Positions 1 through 8,569 of a stretch of DNA of 14,097 bases are shown here, piece by piece (the stretch's first letter is position 1; each line of letters starts with the position of its first letter). A model generated the notes under the pieces. It ran no database searches, was not told the DNA's origin, and saw only the letters and a program-made list of their open reading frames with translations. Made by a program: the position numbers and the translations under genes. The stretch is from Conidiobolus incongruus B7586 (Eukaryota; Entomophthoromycota; Entomophthoromycetes; Entomophthorales; Conidiobolaceae). The stretch spans positions 1 to 14,097 of the forward strand of contig JNEM01016456.1 of the NCBI GenBank assembly GCA_000697335.1. The letters are read 5' to 3'.

Positions 1-1539
1 ATAATTAATTTAATTTTTATTTTTAAAGCCAGAATACTTTAATAACCAAAAAAATCTTTGAATATATATATATTAAGAATATATATTTTACTATATATTT
101 TATATATAGTTTATCTTTTATAACTTAAAATATAATTGAAAAATCAAATATTAAAAAAATTTTTTTTTGATTTTTATATTAATATTTTAATATATCAAAA
201 GCTTTATTAATAATTTAATTTTAATAATTTATCAATCTTATAAATATAATTAATTTATAAATATCAAGAGCTATTTATATATAATTAAAAATTCTAGATT
301 ATAACAAAAGCTAGAGTTTTAATATATTGGCAAAAGATCAACCATATTATAAAATAATTATTGAAAAAATATTTTTTAGATTATTATCTTAATTTTGGCC
401 AAGCTTTATATTTTAAAATTTTAATAAATTCTTTCTATAATATTTTATTAAATATTTTTGGCCTATTTCATTAAATTCATATGATATTTATTATATAACT
501 ATTTTCAAAAAAAAAACTTGCAATATTTAAAACAAATCATTTAATGGAAAATATTGAAGATTATAAATTAATAATATATATATATATATATAATTAAAGG
601 GAAATTATTATATTATTTGGGAAATTAAGAGTATGGTTATATTTTTGCAAATATTAACTAAATAAATTAAAGACAATAATTATTAGAGTATAATAAAAAA
701 GTTGGATTATCATTTAATAATTTAATTCTTTATCAAAACTCTTAAAGTTTGGTTATAAAATAAAAATAATATATTTTGTAATCTAGCAATTATATTATAA
801 TATTTAAGTAAAAATATATATATATTTTTAAAATCAATTCTATATTGATATCTTAATATCATTGTTAATTAAATATAAAATTAAAAAAATCTAGCTTTTA
901 TATAGTATCAAATATATAATATAAAATTGATTAAACCAAATAAATAAATTTAATTATATTATTTTGAAAAAAATTAATAAATATATAAAATATCTTTGAT
1001 ACTGTACTTAATAAAATAAAGCCTAATATCATTTTATTTATAATATTTTTATATTACTTATAAATTTTAAAAGTTTTTAATATCAAAGTTGACCAAATAA
1101 CTCCAAATAAAGAGTAGTTTAAAAAATGAGAATTTAATTAATAACAATTAAATTATTGTATTTGACTAGGAATAATTTATTTTTGAATTAATGAAACTTT
1201 TTACAAAAGTATTTGTTATATATAATAAATGATAAAGTTATATAATAATAAAAGCTCAATATTCAATTTAGTTAAGTCAAATATAAAAAATTTAATTTAT
1301 ATAATATAATTTAAACTATTAAAATATATCTATTAATAAGTTAAATTTAATTGAAATTAAATGAATTATATAATTACCTCCAATGATTTATTTTAAGATA
1401 CTCAATTTAATATAAATTTGTTTATAAAATTTTTCATATATACTTATGAAAATAAAACTATATTTCAAGAACTTATAGCTTTATATTTTAAGAATTATAA
1501 TAAAATATAATATATTTAAGAAAGGGTATTTATATTATG
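1..1539. other. A+T-rich stretch with no gene
   Basis: This stretch is almost entirely A and T with short homopolymer runs and alternating TA. I see no open frame of useful length, no tRNA-like fold, no similarity to the transposons further right and no CpG. A few short patches with more G and C (for example near 325-345 and 1080-1115) do not extend into anything recognisable. It may hold older repeats eroded beyond recognition, but nothing supports naming one. Confidence 0.7.
574..592. repeat. (AT)n microsatellite
   Basis: An uninterrupted alternating A-T run of about 19 bases. It is a simple sequence of the kind expected by slippage in DNA of this composition. No function is suggested by its surroundings. 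Confidence 0.85.
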
Positions 1540-1860
1540 GTTCTACCAACTGCTAATAGATAATTAATCATAAATATTATAGCAGATTATTTATGGCCTA
1601 TTTGTTAGTTTAGCTTAGAGTGATTTATTGGGGTTTATTAAGGGTTTAATAGGTTTCACAAAATACCAGAGATAATAATAATAATGTATCTCGACAATGG
1701 TTCTATTATAGACCAATTGTCAGCTCTAGGTAGTGTAAAGAAGTATATTGGGTTACTGGAAGAATGAGTCCGTAAAATGGTGTGATAGGCCTTTTGGGGT
1801 TAAGACTCCATAAGGTAATATATCGCGAAACAAAGTTGATCGGGCCGGTTACCATTTATG
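1540..1860. other. GC-normal, CpG-retaining island; candidate structured RNA or gene remnant
   Basis: Base composition changes abruptly here: I count 70 G or C in the 180 bases 1681-1860 (39%), against about 10% in rows further right. Six of the nine CpGs in the whole window lie between 1692 and 1846. Several paired elements can be drawn on the plus strand: CTGCTA/TAGCAG (1550-1555 with 1580-1585), GAGATA/TATCTC (1669-1674 with 1687-1692), directly followed by a long hairpin at 1693-1721, then TTAC-t-GG/CC-GTAA (1753-1775), and a nested domain closed by AAATGGT/ACCATTT (1775-1781 with 1851-1857) and GGCC/GGCC (1788-1791 with 1843-1846), which encloses a GGGGT-taag-ACTCC hairpin (1796-1809). 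Short open frames exist on both strands (minus 1706-1855, 49 codons; plus 1684-1767, 27 codons), neither recognised. It matches no RNA family I can name. Likely alternatives are an unrecognised noncoding RNA, a single-copy exon remnant, or a recent unmutated insertion. The strand is undecided. Confidence 0.4.
1693..1721. other. Long hairpin inside the GC-normal island
   Basis: GACAAT-GGT-t-CTA, loop TTA, TAG-ACC-a-ATTGTC form a stem of 12 Watson-Crick pairs with one single-base bulge on each arm. It abuts the GAGATA/TATCTC stem that ends at 1692, so the two helices could stack coaxially. It uses G-C pairs in DNA that is otherwise nearly all A-T, so it is harder to explain by chance than the many A-T palindromes elsewhere. 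The same inverted repeat would also read as a hairpin on the minus strand. Confidence 0.55.
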
Positions 1861-3212
1861 TAAACTTAATATAATAATATTTAGTATTACTTTAAATTTT
1901 AATATTATTTTAATTTTTTATTATAAATAAAACTTAAAATAATAATTATTAATTATAAAATTTGATTTTATTTTAATAATAATATTTATAGGCATTTTAA
2001 TTATTTTTAAGAAAAAACGTATGATTTAATAAAGTATTTACATATTCAAGTTACAAATATATTACTAAATACTAAAATAAATAAAAACTTTATAATATTA
2101 AATTTTAACATAGGAAAGTAAATAATATTTATTATAATGTCAAATAATGAAAAATATTATATTCAAAATTCATATAGACTTATAAATAATAACTAATTTT
2201 TAATAAACTATAATATTTATTTATAAAATTATAAATTGATATTTTAAAAATATATTCTATAATCATAATATAATAGAATTTTATATATTTATATTAAACT
2301 AATAAAAATATTTATAATATGATATCTAATATATGATAATTATATCAAAATATAAATAATATGTAATTAAAAAATATTATTATAAATCTAAACATTCAAG
2401 TTATAGATAATAAATAACTATTAATATTTAATATAAATTAAAAACATTATTAAATTAATCATATATAATAAATGATTATAATATTATTTATTTAATAAAA
2501 ATTATTGACTTTTAGAAAATAATAGCAAATTTTTTATTTTTTAATTTTTTAAATATATTTGATATTTAAACAAATTTAATTATAAAAATCAAAGAAATAA
2601 TATTCTTAAATCATCAAATAATAAATAATTTAAAAAACCTATATTATTATTTTTTATAAGAAAAATATAATTATAATATATTTTAATTGAATATAAATCA
2701 TCAAATATTTTTTATTTTAATATTTTTATGAAATTACATTTATTTCAAAAAATTAATTAAAATTTACAAATGGTTTATTAGGATAATATTTGATCTAAAA
2801 TAATTTTTTATCGTTAAATTTACTATTTCAAAGTTAAAAAGGGTATGAATCAAAGAATTTTTAAATTTAAAAGATAAATTCTTAATATTGCTTTTTCACG
2901 CAAAATATAAAATAATATATATATTATATTTTGATTTTAATTAGATAATTAACTGAATAAGATATCAATGACATATTATATCTTTAAATTCAAAATAAAA
3001 CTTACTTGTTATTAAAATATTAAAAGTTTTTATTGATAATATAGAAATATAAAAAAATATAGAATTATTTTATAGCTATTATATTAATTTTACCCAAAAA
3101 TATAAATATAGCTTAATTATTATTTAAGATATATATTATGCTTAGGTATAAGATATTTTTATAAAGTTAGTGGGGGAACTGATATTAAAATTTATATAAG
3201 TATTTTAAATAA
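1861..3212. other. A+T-rich stretch with no gene
   Basis: From 1861 composition drops back to about 10-15% G+C. I see no coding frame, RNA gene or transposon similarity. It holds the remaining three CpGs of the window (near 2018, 2811 and 2899), which the transposons lack altogether. A G-run with flanking AGTT/AACT (about 3166-3180) lies shortly before the first mariner copy; it is too short to interpret. Confidence 0.7.
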
Positions 3213-3214
3213 TA

Positions 3215-3243
3215 TTACCTTGAATTTGAAATAATGGGAAATT
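3215..3243 (+). repeat. Left inverted terminal repeat, mariner copy 1
   Basis: About 29 bp, imperfectly matching the inverted right end at 4495-4523: 21 of the first 26 positions agree by hand alignment, with the block AATAATGGGAA identical. In the family this is where transposase would bind and cut. Confidence 0.8.
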
Positions 3244-3395
3244 TTTTAATTTCCAATTTTTCAAACATATTATTAGTTTGAAATGAATAAATATATACAA
3301 AGTTAATAGGAAATTATATATTTTTAATATATATATATATATTAGTTTTTTTGATTAAAAAATTAACTTTTTAAAATTGGTTATTTAATTTAATC

Positions 3396-4429
3396 ATGCT
3401 TAAACCAAATAGTGATCATCAAAAGTTTTTTATTTTGGTATCAGTAAAACTTAACCATAAACCCTCTAAAATTATTCAAAATTTACAAGCAGCTTTTGGT
3501 AATGAAGCATTATCTAAATCAACAATTTATTGCTAGGTAAATTACTTTAAGGCTGGGAGAGAAACTATTCAAAACCTGCCAAAATCTGGAAGACCAACTT
3601 CAACTATTACTCTTTTAATTGTAAATAGAGTGAAAAAATATATTGAAAAACACCCTTTTATTTCAGCTAGAGAATTATCTAAGCACTTTAATATTAGTTT
3701 TACAAGTATTTTATATATTTTAAAGTTTAAACTAAAACTAATAAATAAAAATGTAAAATGGGTACCTTATAATTTAACTAAAGCTTAAAAAAAGCTAAAG
3801 TAGCTATTGCTAAACAAAACCTATTGAAATATTACCAGAAGCCTAGACTTTTACAGCAAATAATTGCAATTGATGAATCTTGGATCCCTATGTATAATCC
3901 TTTACTAAAACACAAATCAAGATGCTAGATTAAGCCAAATCAACCCCCTCCACAAATCCCTTTAAATAAGCACTTTGTTAATAAGTAAATGTTAATTATT
4001 GCAATGGATTATAATGATATATACTATTTTTATTTAGTTCCTGAAGGAAAATCAATTAATAGTAAACTATATATTGCTTTTTTAAATAAAAGTATTTCTA
4101 ATTGGTGTTCTCAATATAATTTGAGAAGACCTATTATTTTACATAATAATTGCAAAATACATAAATCTAAAGCTGTAAAAAACTTTCTAATTAAAAATAA
4201 CTGGAAAGAACTACCATATCTAGTATATTCCCTTGATTATAACCTATGTAATTATAATTGCTTTAGGCAATTAAAAAACCAGCTTGCAGGAAAGAAAATT
4301 TTTGCAGGAAAATTTAATTGGTTTGTGAAACATCAAATTTTAGTCCTTAATAAAAAGAACTGTTTTTTAGGTGTTAGAAGTTTGCTAAAAGTATGGCAAA
4401 AAGTTATTAATAATAAAGCAAACTATTAA
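3396..4429 (+). pseudogene. mariner transposase pseudogene (copy 1)
   Basis: A mariner cut-and-paste transposase of about 344 codons, close to the usual 345. The ATG at 3396 is chosen because alignment to the other copies starts there. The N-terminal DNA-binding part reads FGNEALSKSTIY and later SGRPTST, and the linker has WVPYNLTKA, the counterpart of the WVPHEL motif. The first catalytic Asp is in IDESW (codon 3872-3874). The second and third positions are 34 residues apart but both now read Asn (HNN, codon 4145-4147; CNY, codon 4250-4252). In-frame stops lie at 3534-3536 (a Trp codon in the family), 3786-3788, 3926-3928 and 3986-3988 (CAA to TAA). A one-base loss in the A-run near 3787-3793 shifts the frame. 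The last 146 codons, 3989-4429, are open, but the Met at 3989 is an internal residue and not a real start. Two catalytic residues are gone, so this copy is inactive. Confidence 0.9.
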
Positions 4430-4494
4430 ATTTATATTATATATTTATTTTTATATATCATATATTCAAATGTTTATTTATTTTTAATTGCAAA

Positions 4495-4523
4495 AAATTC
4501 CCATTATTAAAAATGCAGAGTAA
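4495..4523 (-). repeat. Right inverted terminal repeat, mariner copy 1
   Basis: Reads inward as TTACTCTGCATTTTTAATAA and then TGGGAATTTT, the partner of the left end at 3215-3243. The flanking TA is at 4524-4525. The stop codon of the transposase lies about 65 bp inside. Confidence 0.8.
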
Positions 4524-4525
4524 TA

Positions 4526-5155
4526 AATTAAAAAAATATTTAATAATATAGGTTAAAAAAATTTAATATTATTTGTTAATCAGATAATATCTTTTATTAT
4601 ATTATACCTTTTATTATTAAATAATTTAAACATTATAAAATAATTTTTTATAAAGTGATTTATTTAATATCTTAACTTTAACCTAATTAAATATTTTTAA
4701 GATGAATTAAAAAAGTTATTAAAGTTTTTTCCTTAATAAAAAATACAGATTAATTTTTAAAATTTTTTTAAAAAACATAGAACCAGAATAACCCTTTTAG
4801 TATAGAAAGTTAGTTGATTCTATACCCTATAAACTTAAAGAAATTTAAAAAAACTAATAATAGATATATTAGGTTTTAATTTCTTATCACCCAAAATCTA
4901 TAGATTTATAATTTATTTTAGATAAAATTTAAGAGTTGATATTTTAGCTAATTAATAACTAATTATTATTATTTAATGATTTATATTATTAATAAATATA
5001 ATAAATTTTAATTATTTAATAAAAATATACTTCATTAGATATTAATTAAATAACTAATTAAGTTATTAATGAAATTATATATATTTTTGATTATATAATT
5101 TATTTTTGTGGGTTAATATATTAAAGGACAAAATAAATATGGTATTTTTATTAAA
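4526..5155. other. A+T-rich spacer with no gene
   Basis: 630 bases between mariner copies 1 and 2. Nothing coding is visible. A patch near 4780-4830 is slightly richer in G and C but has no open frame, no RNA fold I can support and no match to the other repeats in the window. Confidence 0.65.
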
Positions 5156-5157
5156 TA

Positions 5158-5186
5158 TTATCTTGAATTTGAAATAATGGGAAATT
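5158..5186 (+). repeat. Left inverted terminal repeat, mariner copy 2
   Basis: Differs from the left end of copy 1 by a single C-to-T at its fourth base over the first 29 bases. Its partner is 7748-7776 on the far side of the nested copy. Confidence 0.8.
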
Positions 5187-6264
5187 TTTTAATTTCTTAT
5201 TTTTCAAACATATTATTAGTTTGAAATAAATAAATATAAACAAAGATAACAAGAAATTATATATTTTTAATATATATATATATATATAATAATTTATTAA
5301 TTAAAAAATTAATTTTTTAAACTTGGTTATTTAATTTAATTATGCTTAAACCAAATATTAATCATGAAAAGTTTTTTATTTTAGTAAGAGTAAAGTTTAA
5401 CCATAAGCCCTCTAAAATTATTTAAAATTTACAAATAACTTTTAATAATGAATCATAATTTAAATTAATAATTTATCATTAGATATATTATTCTAAGGTT
5501 AAAAAAAATATCAAAAACCTACCAAAATCTAAAACACTAATTTTAATTATTACTCTTTCAATTATTAAAAAAATACAAAAATATATTGAAAAAAACTTTT
5601 TAATTTAAGCTAAAGAATTATCTAAGTATTTTAATATTAGTCTTAAAAATATTCTATATATATTAAAGTTTAAACTCAAAATAATAAATAAAAATATAAA
5701 ATAGGTATCTTATAATTTAACTATAACTTAGAAAAAGCTAGAGTAGTTATTATTAAACAAAACTTACTATAATATTACCAGAAGTTTAAACTTTTATAAT
5801 ACATAACTATAATTGATCAAACTTAAATTGTTATATATAATCCTTTATTAAAACCCAAATCAAAATGCTAGATTAAGCCAAATTAACCCACTTTACAAAT
5901 CCTTTTAAATAAATATTTTCTTAATAAGCTAATGTTAATCATTATAATAGATTATAATGATATATATTACTTTTATTTAATTTTTGAAGGAAAATTAATT
6001 AATAGTAAACTTTATATTATTTTTTTAAATAAAAGTATTTTTAATTGGTGTTTTTCATAAAATTTAAGAAAACCTATTATTTTGCATAATAATTGCAAAA
6101 TACATAAATCTAAAGTTATAAAAAACTTTCTAATTAAAAATAACTGGAAAAAACTACCATATCTAGTATACTCTTCAGATTATAACCTATATAATTATAA
6201 TTACTTTAGGTAATTAAGAAACTAGCTTGTAAGAAAGAAAAATTTACAAAAAAAATTTAATTTA

Positions 6265-6293
6265 TTACTTTATAGTTTGAATAATAGGAATTT
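6265..6293 (+). repeat. Terminal repeat (3' end) of mariner copy 3
   Basis: TTACTTTATAGTTTGAATAA then TAGGAATTT, corresponding to the right end of copy 1 read inward. It is paired with 7546-7574. Confidence 0.7.
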
Positions 6294-6358
6294 ATTATGA
6301 TTGAAAAAAAGTAAATATTTTATTATATAAAAAATAGAAATAAATATATAATATAAAA

Positions 6359-7391
6359 TTAATAATTTCCTTTATTTCTAATAACTTTTTGCTATATTTT
6401 TAGCAAAGATCTAACACCTAAAAAAAGTTCTTTTTATTAAAGACTGAAATTTAATATTTTACAAATTAATTAAATTTTTGTGTAAAAATTTTCTTTTTTG
6501 TAAGCTGGTTTTTTAATTAACCAAAACAGTTATAATCACTTGGGTTATAATCTAGGGAATATACTAGATATGGTAGTTCTTTCAGGGTATTTTTAATTAA
6601 AAAGATTTTTATAACTTTAAATTTATGTATTTTATAATTATCATGCAGAATAATAGGTCTTCTTAAATTATATTAAAAATACTAATTAAACATAGTTTTA
6701 TTTAAAAAAGAAATATAAAGTTTACTATTAATTGATTTTTCTTTAGGAACTAAATAAGAATAGAATATGCTATTATAATCCATTGTAATAATTAACATTT
6801 ATTTATCAATAAAATATTTATTTAAAAAATTTGTGAAGGGGGTTGATTTAGCTTAATCTAACACTTTGATTTATGTTTTAGTAAAGGATTATATAAAAGA
6901 ATCTAAGATTCATCAAGTGTAATAATTCACTGTAAAAGCCTTGGTTTCTAGTTATATCTTAGTAAGTTTTATTTAGAAATAGCTACTCTAGCTTTTTTTT
7001 AAGCTTTAGTTAAATTATAAAATATCTATTTTATATTTTTATTAAATAATTTTAATTTAAACTTTAATATATATAAAATACTTATGTAACTAATATTAAA
7101 GTATCTTGATAGTTCTCTAGCTGAAATAAAAAGGTACTTTTGAATATGTTTTTTTACTCTATTAATAAATAAAAAAGGGATTGTTGAAATTAGTCTTTTA
7201 GATTTTGGTAGGTTTTGGGTAGTATTTTTCCTAGCTTTAAAGTAGTTTACTTAGCAATAAATTGTTATTTTGGATAATACTTTATTACCAAAAGTTGTTT
7301 GTAAGTTTTGAATAATTTTAAAGGGTTTATGGTTAAGTTTTATTGATACTAAAATAAAAAACATTTAATGGTTATTATTTGGTTTAAGTAT
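6359..7391 (-). pseudogene. mariner transposase pseudogene (copy 3)
   Basis: Read on the minus strand, the family start codon has become ATA (7391-7389), a TpG-to-TpA change, and the stop is at 6361-6359. This copy keeps all three catalytic Asp codons: LDES (6914-6912), LHDN (6642-6640) and PSDY (6537-6535). The last two are exactly 34 residues apart, which defines the DD34D mariner class and shows that the Asn residues in copies 1 and 2 are secondary. The A-run before GCTAGAG has nine bases between codons and stays in frame there. In-frame stops include one just after LDES and one after NCFG. Its length is about that of an intact mariner transposase. Loss of the start and several stops make it inactive. 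Confidence 0.88.
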
Positions 7392-7545
7392 GATTAAATT
7401 AAATAACTAATTTTAAAAAATTAATTTTTTAATCAAAAAAATCATTATATATATATATAATTTAAAACTATTTATTTTCCTATTTGTTTTATATATATCT
7501 TTTTATTTAAAACTAATATAATGTTTAAAAAATCAGAAATTAAAA

Positions 7546-7574
7546 AATCTCTTATTTCTTTGATTCTATAGTAA
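7546..7574 (-). repeat. Terminal repeat (5' end) of mariner copy 3
   Basis: Minus-strand reading TTACTATAGAATCAAAGAAA, followed by TAAGAGATT. It is recognisable against the copy 1 left end mainly through its ends and the A-rich block. The TA duplication follows at 7575-7576. Confidence 0.65.
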
Positions 7575-7747
7575 TATTTATAAAACATTAAATTTCAGTT
7601 TTTAATAATAAGAACCATTTTTTAGATATTAAATCTTTGTTAAAAATATTTCAAAAAGTTATTATTAATAAAAGAGACTATTAAATTTATATTATATATA
7701 TTTTTATATATTATATATCAAAGTATTTTTTTATTTTTAATTATAAA

Positions 7748-7776
7748 GAGTTCCTATTATTAAAAATATAAAGTAA
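7748..7776 (-). repeat. Right inverted terminal repeat, mariner copy 2
   Basis: Close to the right end of copy 1 (CCTATTATTAAAAATATAAA against CCCATTATTAAAAATGCAGA), with C-to-T and G-to-A type differences. TA follows at 7777-7778. Confidence 0.8.
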
Positions 7777-7778
7777 TA

Positions 7779-8121
7779 TTTTTGAAAAATATTTTAATAT
7801 TTTTACTAAAAAGATTTTATAGATATGAATATATTAATTAATTTTTAGATTATATAAAAAATTAATTAAATATAATATTTTTTTAAAAATTGATATAATA
7901 TTTGATATTAATTAGTTTTTATTCAACAAATAAATATAAAAAATATATATTTTATTATTAACTATTATAAAAATTAATATTTATTTATAAATAAGAATTA
8001 TTGTTTAAATAATCTTGAAAAAACTAATTTAATTAAGCATTATATTTTATATCATAATAAAAAAATATCAAGAAATAGAAAATATATCAATTATAATAAC
8101 TTATTATAAAAGCCTTAGTAT
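7779..8121. other. A+T-rich spacer with no gene
   Basis: 343 bases between mariner copy 2 and the LTR retrotransposon. I see no frame, fold or repeat similarity in it. Confidence 0.7.
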
Positions 8122-8525
8122 TGTTTATGTAAGTGTAGTGGTAGTTAAACCAATATAATGTAGAGGAAAACTTAATATAAAAGTAGTGTATGTAGAATAT
8201 AATAATATAATGTGGCTGTAGTGTGCAAGTGTAAACAAAGTTTAACTAAGCTTCAAACTAGGATGAGTCACTGATATATTAAGATTTATATTAGGTAGTG
8301 CCAATATCCTATAATATTAACAAAATATAGTCTCAATTTTAGAAATAGTGTAAAAGTAAAAAATAGTAAGAATTGAGAGGAAAAAAAAGAACCTAGTTTA
8401 TTAAATAATTCAATGCTATTTATACAATTAATTTAACTATATAAGTATAAATTAATTATATAATTTATAATTAATTAGAATATATGAAAGTGTATATAAC
8501 AATTTAAAGAACTAGTCTCTTAACA
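8122..8525 (-). repeat. 3' LTR of the chromovirus relic
   Basis: 404 bp, about 91% identical to 13426-13831. On the minus strand it starts TGTTAAGAGACTAGTTC and ends CATAAACA. A TATA-box-like GTATAAATAG (minus strand, 8425-8416) is kept in both LTRs and is the likely promoter element of U3. Most differences between the LTRs are C/T or G/A. Confidence 0.9.
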
Positions 8526-8532
8526 CTCCCCT
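8526..8532 (-). other. Polypurine tract
   Basis: AGGGGAG on the minus strand, directly abutting the TG that opens the 3' LTR. In LTR retrotransposons this primes second-strand DNA synthesis. It is one of the few G-runs in the region, and its position fits the orientation assigned to the element. Confidence 0.75.
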
Positions 8533-8569
8533 AATAGGTTTCTTAGAAGAAACACACTCCCTAAATTTT

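Larger units (their letters stand above)
3215..4523 (+). mobile_element. mariner (DD34D) DNA transposon, copy 1, full length, inactive
   Basis: A 1309-bp element with imperfect inverted ends and a transposase reading frame that has lost its continuity. The left end begins TTACCTTGAATTTG and the right end, read inward on the minus strand, begins TTACTCTGCATTTT. Both then run into AATAATGGGAA. A TA dinucleotide flanks each end (3213-3214 and 4524-4525), the target duplication typical of Tc1/mariner elements. Its length, a single transposase of about 344 codons, and the spacing of the catalytic positions place it in mariner proper rather than Tc1 or pogo. It is the best preserved of three copies in the window, and one C-terminal stretch (3989-4429) is still open. 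Confidence 0.9.
6265..7574 (-). mobile_element. mariner transposon, copy 3, nested inside copy 2
   Basis: A 1310-bp element in the opposite orientation to its host copy. On the plus strand it opens with its 3' end (TTACTTTATAGTTTG at 6265) and closes with its 5' end (minus-strand reading from 7574 TTACTATAGAATC). TA lies at 6263-6264 and 7575-7576, a two-base target duplication. The copy 2 sequence on either side joins exactly onto the continuous copy 1 sequence around 4317-4335. This is therefore a true later insertion and not a rearrangement. The ends are more divergent from copy 1 than those of copy 2, which could mean a different subfamily or more mutation. Confidence 0.88.
5342..7684 (+). 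pseudogene. mariner transposase pseudogene (copy 2), split by an insertion
   Basis: Starts with the same ATG-CTT-AAA-CC context as copy 1 and ends with the TAT-TAA at 7679-7684. Copy 3 interrupts it between 6264 and 7575, and the reading resumes at 7577 with AAACAT, the counterpart of copy 1 codons near 4329. Stop codons are frequent along the whole length, many at CAA-to-TAA and TGG-to-TAG type changes. The first catalytic Asp codon survives (ATT-GAT near 5810), but the second (HNN, near 6090) and third (near 6195) have become Asn. It shares with copy 1 the eight-base spacing in the A-run before GCT (5730-5737), where copy 3 has nine. It is inactive. Confidence 0.85.
5158..7776 (+). mobile_element. 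mariner transposon, copy 2, interrupted by copy 3
   Basis: Same family and strand as copy 1. The left end (5158) begins TTATCTTGAATTTG and the right end at 7776 reads inward as TTACTTTATATTTTTAATAA. TA flanks both ends (5156-5157 and 7777-7778). The leader follows copy 1 almost base for base from 5158 to about 5265. The element is split at 6262/7577 by copy 3. Taking out copy 3 (6265-7574) and one TA leaves 1307 bp, two less than copy 1. It is the most decayed of the three copies, with very many transitions against copies 1 and 3, as expected if it is the oldest or was mutated most heavily. Confidence 0.88.

Noticed and set aside
61-120. A-T palindromes and TA runs as replication origin or cruciform
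   Set aside because: Such runs are expected throughout DNA of this composition and no further origin feature accompanies them.
1684-1767. 27-codon plus-strand open frame in the island
   Set aside because: Too short, no family resemblance, and it runs through the best hairpin of the island, which argues for structure rather than coding.
1757-1772. Likeness to the conserved GGAA...TCCG region of RNase P RNA
   Set aside because: The second universal region (ACAGAA-type) needed to form the core helix was not found nearby.
1788-1804. Likeness to the start of U2 snRNA (GGCCTTTTGG then TAAGA)
   Set aside because: The branch-site recognition segment and Sm site that should follow are absent, so the short match is most likely chance.
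1706-1855. 49-codon minus-strand open frame in the GC-normal island
   Set aside because: It begins with ATG and has mixed residues, but nothing in it is recognised, it ends in a double stop, and frames on the plus strand are similarly open. It is not enough to call a gene.
3989-4429. 146-codon open frame as an independent gene
   Set aside because: It is the C-terminal part of the copy 1 mariner transposase. Its Met aligns inside the family protein directly after a CAA-to-TAA type stop, and no promoter or start context supports separate use.
8117-8121. Target site duplication of the LTR element (AGTAT against GTTAA at 13832-13836)
   Set aside because: The two five-base flanks do not match well enough, even allowing for transitions.
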